A model generated the notes under the pieces. That model saw only the letters and a program-made list of their open reading frames with translations. It made no database searches and was not told the origin of the DNA. Shown piece by piece: positions 57,317 to 64,000 of a stretch of DNA of 64,000 nucleotides. Source of the stretch: Diospyros lotus (Eukaryota > Streptophyta > Magnoliopsida > Ericales > Ebenaceae); NCBI RefSeq assembly GCF_014633365.1, contig NC_068345.1, positions 12,470,058 through 12,534,057 on the forward strand, read 5' to 3'. Made by a program: the position numbers and the translations under genes. How positions within the stretch are numbered: position 1 is the first letter of the stretch; every line of letters begins with the position of its first letter.

Positions 57317-58300
57317 CTAATTTTCCCAACTCACTCCTATGTTAATGCATATGGCATGATCACAAAAGTTGTCAATATTTAATTGAACTAACTCGACGTA
57401 CCTTTCTCTATTGTCGGGTAAATCTCTTCGTATTCCTTTGATAGGTAGAAAACTCGTCCGATGTGAGGTTTTTGTGCCCCATTCGCTTTTCCTAGTTGCT
57501 CCACTTTCTACCTTTTTAGACATTCGCTTGCGTAATGACCAAGTTGATGGCACATGAAATATGTGATCCCTATTCGATTCTCGGTCGGAGGTGCCTCCTT
57601 ATTCCTAGGGCAGTCCTTTTTCTTGTGTCTGTTTTTGCTAGCACGCAAAACAACGAACATGTCATAGGAAACATTGTCTCCCTGGGTATACCTTTGTCAC
57701 ATCGGGGACACGACTCACTGTCTTTGGAATTCTTTCCTCCTGATTTATGCTCCACGCCTTTCGAATCTTTCTTCTTATCGTCCGATCTAATCAATCCTAC
57801 ACGTAGTAGATTAGTCTCAGTGGTTATACCTTTATCCAGCACCTCGTTGTAAGTGTCCATCATACATGAGCTGAGAGCTTGCTGCAATCCCACTTTTAGT
57901 CCACCCACAAATTTCTGCGCCTTCTGCCACTCATCGACTTCATACATAGGCACGTGCCTGATCAATTGAGTAAACTTGACATCCTATTGAGTCACTGACA
58001 TCTCGTTAATCTGCCTTAATTTCATGAATTCCTAAGTCTTTTCTTCCCTCCAATTTTGAGGAAAATACTTTGCGTCAAACACTTCCTTGAACCTTGACCA
58101 AGTTATAGGTTTATCTTACCTAAGCCTCGGATCCCGATTTGAGTGCTTGGGTGTCTTCTGCAAAGCCTGCTGAGCCGATTGCCACCATCGTCCAGCTTCT
58201 TCCTCTAGCATGAAGTGGCGCAATTAATCTTCTCCTCGTCACTGCACTGCACATGTTGGAGCAGCTTCTCAGTTTACTCTATTTAAAACTCGGCCATGCT
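57317..58300 (-). pseudogene. Gypsy Gag remnant of element D
   Basis: On the minus strand about 58110-57970 reads ITWSRFKEVFDAKYFPQNWR and EFMKLRQINEMSVTQ, with stops, which is the Retrotrans_gag core. The frame 57965-57570 continues LIRHVPMYEVDEWQKAQKFV, GGLKVGLQQALSS and a Lys-rich stretch with SCPRCDKGIP (first zinc-knuckle cysteines). 57553-57317 holds the diverged second knuckle and the downstream part. In-frame stops and shifts make it non-functional. Confidence 0.75.
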
Positions 58301-59063
58301 AGGGTTATCTTCCGCTCTTCCCCTGAACACCGGCGGTTTTTGCCTGCGATACTGATCCAACACATGAGTGGTATGCCTTAGCGGCTCGTTCCTTGCTACA
58401 TGTGTCAGATGCCCTCTAAGATCCTTTCCATTCGGTCAAGTCTATTCTCACTAGGACCTGATCGCTTATCTTGTCGTCCATTGCTCGTGACATGATTCGT
58501 AGAATGACTGCGATGACTGCTAATACTGTCACTCTCATCTCGTTTGTTGAGATCCGTGACTCTCCGAGTTTTCACCATCTGAAAAAGAAAAACACTTTCT
58601 TAATCATTTGCCAATCTCAATCTTACTAATAGTTCTTTTTGGGTCTTGCGACTATCAGGGGTACCCTGTCCAAATCCCAAATCATGAATAGTCAAAATTC
58701 CTAATCTCCAATAACCTTACGAGACTCAACTCTACATCCTGTCCATTTCATTCCCTAAGTCAGCATTTGGACTAAACACACCTTATCTCGATCCTCACAG
58801 CATCTATTTCGAGATCCCTATTCCCAAAATGGATCTTCAGAATTCCTAAACTTGATTCCCTACAGCACTTTTTGAATCATCCTAAGTTCAATATCCCTAG
58901 GATCCTTGATCCAAACCGAATTATTCTAACTCGATCATTCTCGATAACTACCCTGTTATCTCATTACTCAACGTAAGGATTTCAACTATTGACCTCCAAT
59001 TAATAGTTTCTAAATTTCCAACGAAATCTATAATTCTCAAATAACCTTCGCTTTGATACCAAT

Positions 59064-59520
59064 TGTAACACTCCGCTCTCTCAGGGCGTTAGATAACGTA
59101 AGATTTTAGGGATATTTTTTTTTCCAATAGAAACTCAACACATAAATTGTTCCCCGACAATCCCATTACACCTTCTCAATATATCAACTCGGAATCATTA
59201 ATAAACTAAGACAGGTAAATCATCTCAAATGTGGAAGCTAGATCGAAACCTCAAATAGTATACAACTGAAACCATCTTATTCATAACTTTAGAGTTAAAT
59301 CTTCGTTTTACATGATGTCATCAAAAGATACAACATAATTGAAAACGACATACTATAAACTATCCACTAATTGCCGTCACTCCTTGGCAATCCCTTTTCC
59401 TTAAACATCTAGGGTTCAGGGCATTTCCTACGGTCGATTTGGTTACTTAAAATTGAAATATTCCACTTATACCCTTTGTAAAATCCTATTTACAGCCTCA
59501 AGAATTTTTTGGATATTACA
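59064..59520 (-). repeat. 5' LTR of element D
   Basis: This 457-bp LTR lacks about 30 bp found in its partner. The primer site is adjacent on the left (plus-strand gctttgatacca). Confidence 0.85.
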
Positions 59521-61200
59521 GTTTCTCTCACATCAAAAGGATAAGAGGAGACTTAGCTAAATATTTTAATGGCAACATTTTAAATTAAAAGAACTGAAGC
59601 ACCATATATCAACCACCATACTTTGGATCCATCTGCCCCTTTTATCTAACAAGGAATTAGCATCTCCAAATACCTCTATGCAACAAAAAAAATATTAGCC
59701 ATTCTTCACTTATTTTCATTCGAAAAATAACACATCAAATGAATTAGAAAATTTTTGAATCACTTTGTGGAGTAATATGAATAATTGGATTTTTCATTCA
59801 TTCCTTACTTGGTATCTTAACAAATATATATATATGTATATATAAATTAGGTAATCATATAAATAATAAATTTTAGGAACACATTAGAATTTAAAAAGTT
59901 ATTTGACATTCAAAGAATGAGTCACACAATGAAGACGACTGTTTTTATTTCATCTATCTTCTAAAATTTCGTGTTTTTACTCCATCTATCTTCTAAAATT
60001 TTCTTCATAACATTCCAAAAACTTTTAAGTGTTCATTTTCTCCTTTCCTTTCAAGTCTATATATCACAATTTTCACTTTAACTAGCATAGAATCCCATAT
60101 TTTATAAATCAAATGAATGCAAGATTTATCTATATCTCTCATCTCAGTATCTCATAAATTGATTCAATAAAAGAAAAAAAGTAATCAAGTTTGTCTTATT
60201 ATACATCATCCAACAAATTTTCTTTCACAAACCTTACTTCCAACATCACCATCACAATAAATAGACCATTTTGCACTAATAACCATTGCTTGCAAGTTAT
60301 TTTTTATTTGTTTGAAATTTCTTAATGTAAAATTGGTGGATGCAAATGAATATATCTAAGTAATTTCAAGTCCAAGAAGTCATTAAACATATCAACTCTC
60401 ATGTTATGCTTCGTGATAATTTTTTTTTACTAGCATCCCTTACATGCTCAATGATCCAATAATATTCTGCGTATGTGATTTCATTAGTCTCAGTATGTTT
60501 GCAGCACAAATATTTTTCAAAACAAGATTTAAAATATGCACAATACATACATGATGTCTAAAATATACGAGGATAAGTCTTCTTAATCAACAATCTAACA
60601 CTCCTACAAACTAAAGCATTATTAGTGATCACTTGAATGACATATATAAGATAGTTCGATTTGCTTTATTGCCTCCTTAATCAAATTAACAATGAATCGT
60701 TTATCTTTATATTCACCTTCACAATTAACAGTTTTTATAAACATATATAGGTCTTCTCTTTGTCTTAGTTGAAAATATAATTAGTATTTTTTTGAGGATT
60801 AGGCTAACCATCAAGAACTAAACTAACTCCTTTATCTCTCCATGTCCCTTTAGTTGGTTCAAGCAATCTCTCAACATTTGTCCCCCATTTTTTTAAGCAA
60901 TGTTGTTCTAACATCATTATTATTATGACTGAGAGGCACATAACCTCCAATATGATTATTTGTAACAAAAGTGTAGGAATACTTATAGTAAAGATTCTTA
61001 ACAAAATTGAAAAAAAAAAAAAAAAAGGCCACATGAATAAAATATTCTTCCAATTTCACAATCTAATTGGTCTTGCCTTGCATATTAAATGTATTTTCAA
61101 AAGCAGACATTCTTAGAATCTTTTTGCTTTTAGGCTCATATCATTGTTATCTAAAATAAGTCAAATTTTCAAAAGGGTTCATTGTAAGTTTGTACCCATG

Positions 61201-62480
61201 TTGGGAGAGAATAAGAAGATGACTAATTTGAAGAAAAAAAAAAAAAAAAGACGGCATAGGCACATTTTTGGCATGAATTTTTTTTAGTCTCAACTCAAAA
61301 TTTTTTACTCTGAAGTCAGCCGCATCTTGTAACTTTTTTATCTTGAGATTATTACCCTTGCACGATCTTTCGCTGCTCGTGTCCTCGATTTCGACAGATG
61401 AGGTAAATCACAGATAGAGGATTTGTCTCACTGTGCAAGATAAGGAGTCTAGCTCATGACCTACTGATACGAACTCTAACTTATCATGACCCAATTACTT
61501 AACTTGTGTCTTGAAAACTCTAACTTTTTCATCTTACATAAATATTGTGTGACAACTTTAGAACACTATCTAATTGCAAAATTTAAATTTTTAACGAGTG
61601 TGCCTTCACTCTTGAATGTGACCCCTTAAATGTAATATTATAATGATTACAAGTAAAAGACATATTTCCACCCTATTACATTCTTCCCAATTTAGTCACA
61701 TATACTTCCACAAGGGTATATTTTTATCATTTTCACTAACTCCACTAGAATCATTATCACCTTTATTTGGAGTAGCCATAGCCTTTAATTATAAATAATA
61801 ATCATAAAAAAAAACATAAATTAACATTTGAATGAGAGAAGACTTCAAAATCTTTATGTCTATAAAAAAGCTACATACTTCGTGTAGCTGTATTTTTTGA
61901 AGACTCAGAGTCAAAGTTGTATATATTTAGAGTTGCCAAGGCAAAAAAAAGATAGAGATGACAATGGTGTTAAGGATCATAGAGGGGTTGAGAGTGAGAG
62001 GCACTAAGGCAGAGACGGTGATGGTTGGCAGAGGTGGTGGTGGTGTTATGGGAGTAGATGAAGAATTTGGGAAAGCAAGAATAATAATGATCATTAATTG
62101 GAATACAAGAAAGTATGGTCACAAGTAGCCTCTGGGAATTGGTGCTTAGCTTTGCTTTAGTGATGGGGAAAGAATGGTATATCTGAGCTGATGGACCCAA
62201 TTACCAAATGGAATGCTTCAATTCACACACACATATTTATCCATCCATCCATCTAACAAATATGGTTTTGCCGTAAAGAGACATCTTCTGTACGTGTCTC
62301 TGTCTGTGCCAGCACCAAGGATTGGGATACTTTTTAATGCAACATACCCGATTTCTCTGGAATCAAATGCTGGTATTTTAATTGGCATATATTTGCCTCT
62401 AACCACCACAGTCTAAGAGTATCTGAAAAAAGCCGAAAGGATGAGCCGAAAAATTTCCTATAGATCATAGATGATGACGA
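61201..62480. other. Intergenic DNA, nothing firm
   Basis: This is AT-rich with A-runs at about 61235-61250. Short open frames (for example 61970-62200 minus) have no recognisable domain. No element ends are found. Confidence 0.4.
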
Positions 62481-64000
62481 TTTTATTCATTTAAACCTGG
62501 TTTTAAGCTTTTGGGGTCAAAAGCAATTGGAGTGGAGCCAAGATTATTGATTGTCCCTGTCCCTGGCCCTGGCCCTTGGGGACAAATTTGACCATCACCC
62601 ATCGGACAGACACACACACCACTCCCTCCCTCCCTCCCATACTGTACTATATGCCATTCTGACAAACAGCGAAACCAAACCAGCTGCGGACCCCCAATCA
62701 AAATCAATATCAAATATTGAAAAATATTAATAATTATTATGTTCTACACACATATATATATTTAAAATAAATATTAAATATTACCCAGAATATTATTTTT
62801 AAAACAAACTATTACCAACATAATATATTATATTTTTAACATTTCTCCCCTCTTATAAAGTGACTAAATATCATCCATCCATCCATCCCCCCCAGCAATC
62901 ATACAGAAGCCGACGAGACAGCTGGCTACGGGCGTGCACGCACACGCACACGACGGCATCCACAGCCACAGCCTCAGCGGCATCTGCTTGTGGAGTCGTA
63001 GTCGTCGTCGTCAGTACGGTAATGCTATCCCCACCTTCCCCCCCTTTTTAATTAATAATAATGCCAATGGCTTTGCATGTGGGCCCCATTCATTCTTTTG
63101 TAGTTCATCCGTTCTGCTTTACTATCAAATGATGGAAAATTTTAAAAAATCCTGTGAATTTAACGGTAACTTTTTCTTGTTGTGAATTTATATATTATTA
63201 TGTAATCAGAAGAAAGGAAAACGTGTCACAGTGGGCTTGTGAGAGGGTCGGTTTCGTCGATGAAGATGTGAATCTGAGGGCATCCTCATCTCGTGGGGGG
63301 GGGCCAGCACTTACTTCTTGTTTCTCATTATTCGTTTCCTTCCCGACTCTCACTCAGCCTCTCAGCCTCTCAGCTCAGCTGTCCTCAAAATAGCAAAGAC
63401 GTCGGCAATCCTTTATATAATAATTATTTGGAAAAATATTTACTTGAGAATGATATGATACATATAGACAGAGATCACAGGAAGACAAGTAATGGATGAG
63501 AAGAAGAAGAAGGTTGATTCACGTCAGTCAAGCATACATCAGCGCCGCAGCAGAATAATTAAGTTGGAGCCTGGAGGGGGGGATGGGCACGCAATGACCG
63601 AAGCTGCGTCAACATCCTTAAAATGGAGATTTTAAGTGAAATTAAAATAAGATCTATAAAATTGAATAATAAACTTTAAGTAAATTCGTAAAATTTTAAA
63701 AAATAATTAAAAATACTCTTTAGTCTATATAAATTAATATTACTTATAAAAAATAAATTAATATTACTTAATGAGATGATTATTTCAACCTTATTTTTTT
63801 ACTATGAATGAAATTAATACATGTTAGCTATTTTAAAATAATTTTATTTATCAATTTCAAAAATACTAAATAATATAAAATTTTTAAATATTAAGTCTAT
63901 TTATCATCATTTTTTCATCTGTAATGAAAATTTTGAATATCAATTTATATAATGTAAATTCTTGAGTCGTATGAGTCATAATCTAATATAAAAAAAATAA
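62481..64000. other. Intergenic DNA with a GC-richer, CT/CA-repeat patch; no supported gene
   Basis: About 62860-63060 contains cacacgcacacgacgg and tcgtagtcgtcgtcgtcag repeats. About 63230-63400 is GC-richer with ctcagcctctcagcc repeats. These are the sort of sequences found in plant 5' UTRs, but no coding frame, splice pair or protein similarity supports an exon. 63600-64000 is very AT-rich. Confidence 0.35.

Larger units (their letters stand above)
56528..59520 (-). mobile_element. LTR element D: Gag-only non-autonomous Gypsy-type retrotransposon
   Basis: The LTRs are at 56528-57011 (3' LTR, 484 bp) and 59064-59520 (5' LTR, 457 bp), with ends TGTAAC...ATTACA on the plus strand and a perfect target duplication GTTTC (56523-56527 and 59521-59525). 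On the minus strand the primer site TGGTATCAAAGC lies two bases after the 5' LTR (about 59050-59061), and the polypurine tract AAGGAGGGGAGAA precedes the 3' LTR. The internal 2.05 kb encodes only Gag. No protease, RT or integrase is seen. The LTRs differ at many sites and by a deletion of about 30 bp (after ttgaaata, near 59460), so the insertion is older than B or Copia-2. Confidence 0.88.
54800..61200 (-). pseudogene. hAT-family (DUF659-type) transposase gene remnant, interrupted by E2 and element D
   Basis: Minus-strand pieces read in order. At about 61000-60800 is the DUF659 start (GGYVPLSHNNNDVRTTLLKK, LLEPTKGTWRDKGVSLVLDG). At about 60650-60550 it reads YVIQVITNNALVC and TYPRIF for the usual VQVVTDNA...IFWTPC. 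At about 60480 it reads YAEYYWIIEHVRDASKK. At about 59620-59526 is the hATC dimerisation motif VWWLIYGASVLLI and NVAIKIFS up to VRE. Element D intervenes. At 56522-56459 it reads NYSVYLFIQLVEKQNYTPM, matching the ERNWSxFxxIHxKxRNRL motif. Element E2 intervenes. At about 54990-54840 the C-terminus shows SKMWDVFGDAHVT. Without the insertions it is about 1.9 kb. Many stops show it is dead. Confidence 0.72.

Noticed and set aside
61005..61026. A-run as the poly-A tail of a retrotransposed gene
   Set aside because: It falls within the aligned hAT transposase remnant and no processed transcript lies next to it.
62860..63185. Frames of 63-83 codons as the first exon of a new gene
   Set aside because: They are His/Thr and Ser/Val runs from CA and CGT repeats, with no splice partner or similarity.
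1..64000. CRISPR arrays, bacterial operons, organelle DNA insertions, tRNA or rRNA genes
   Set aside because: None was seen. The repeats present are LTRs, MITE ends and microsatellites, and the only tRNA-related words are primer sites and Au-SINE-like fragments.

Overview
This window is nuclear DNA from a flowering plant, most likely a eudicot; I cannot name the species. The evidence is a plant-type MLH1 gene with GT/AG introns, plant Copia and Gypsy LTR retrotransposons primed by initiator Met-tRNA, a plant RTE-type LINE, pieces that look like Au SINE, and AT-rich non-coding DNA. There are no bacterial operons, and I saw no tRNA or rRNA genes. I did all alignments and counts by eye, so percentages are approximate.

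Host gene. The only ordinary gene I can support is the 3' part of the DNA mismatch-repair gene MLH1 on the + strand. Eleven coding exons lie at 7920-8018, 25009-25087, 25194-25329, 35527-35621, 35715-35823, 36105-36270, 46062-46223, 50400-50574, 53064-53096, 53332-53492 and 53709-53753. They join to 1260 nt (419 codons plus stop), all phases agree, and the product ends in the family's FERC tail. The ATPase-domain exons lie upstream of the window. Bases 1-7919 belong to the preceding intron.

Layout. The rest is mostly transposable elements that have expanded the MLH1 introns. (1) 1-7300 is a nest: LTR element A (minus) in Copia-1, next to or in Copia-3, next to or in a Copia-4 remnant. (2) The 17-kb intron 8019-25008 holds a Mutator-type MITE, an Au-SINE-like piece, a Harbinger-like element split by a 2.6-kb solo LTR, Copia-5 split by a GC-rich hAT-like element, a 0.5-kb solo LTR, and a hAT-like element with an internal minisatellite. 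(3) The 10.2-kb intron 25330-35526 holds Copia-2 (minus) split by LTR element B. (4) The 9.8-kb intron 36271-46061 holds Harbinger-like element E1 split by a nearly complete RTE LINE, then an older RTE copy split by Gag-only LTR element C. (5) The introns 46224-50399 and 50575-53063 hold LINE, LTR and MULE-like remnants. (6) Downstream of MLH1 a degraded hAT transposase gene (minus, about 54800-61200) is cut by Harbinger-like E2 and Gag-only LTR element D. 61200-64000 is AT-rich with no supported gene.

Most notable: elements A and B form a non-autonomous LTR family that shares an ORF I cannot assign. It has a repeated AFSVG motif and a conserved block around KKYHYNF, with no zinc knuckle, protease, integrase or reverse-transcriptase motif. 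Three non-autonomous LTR lineages (A/B, C, D) sit within one 64-kb window.
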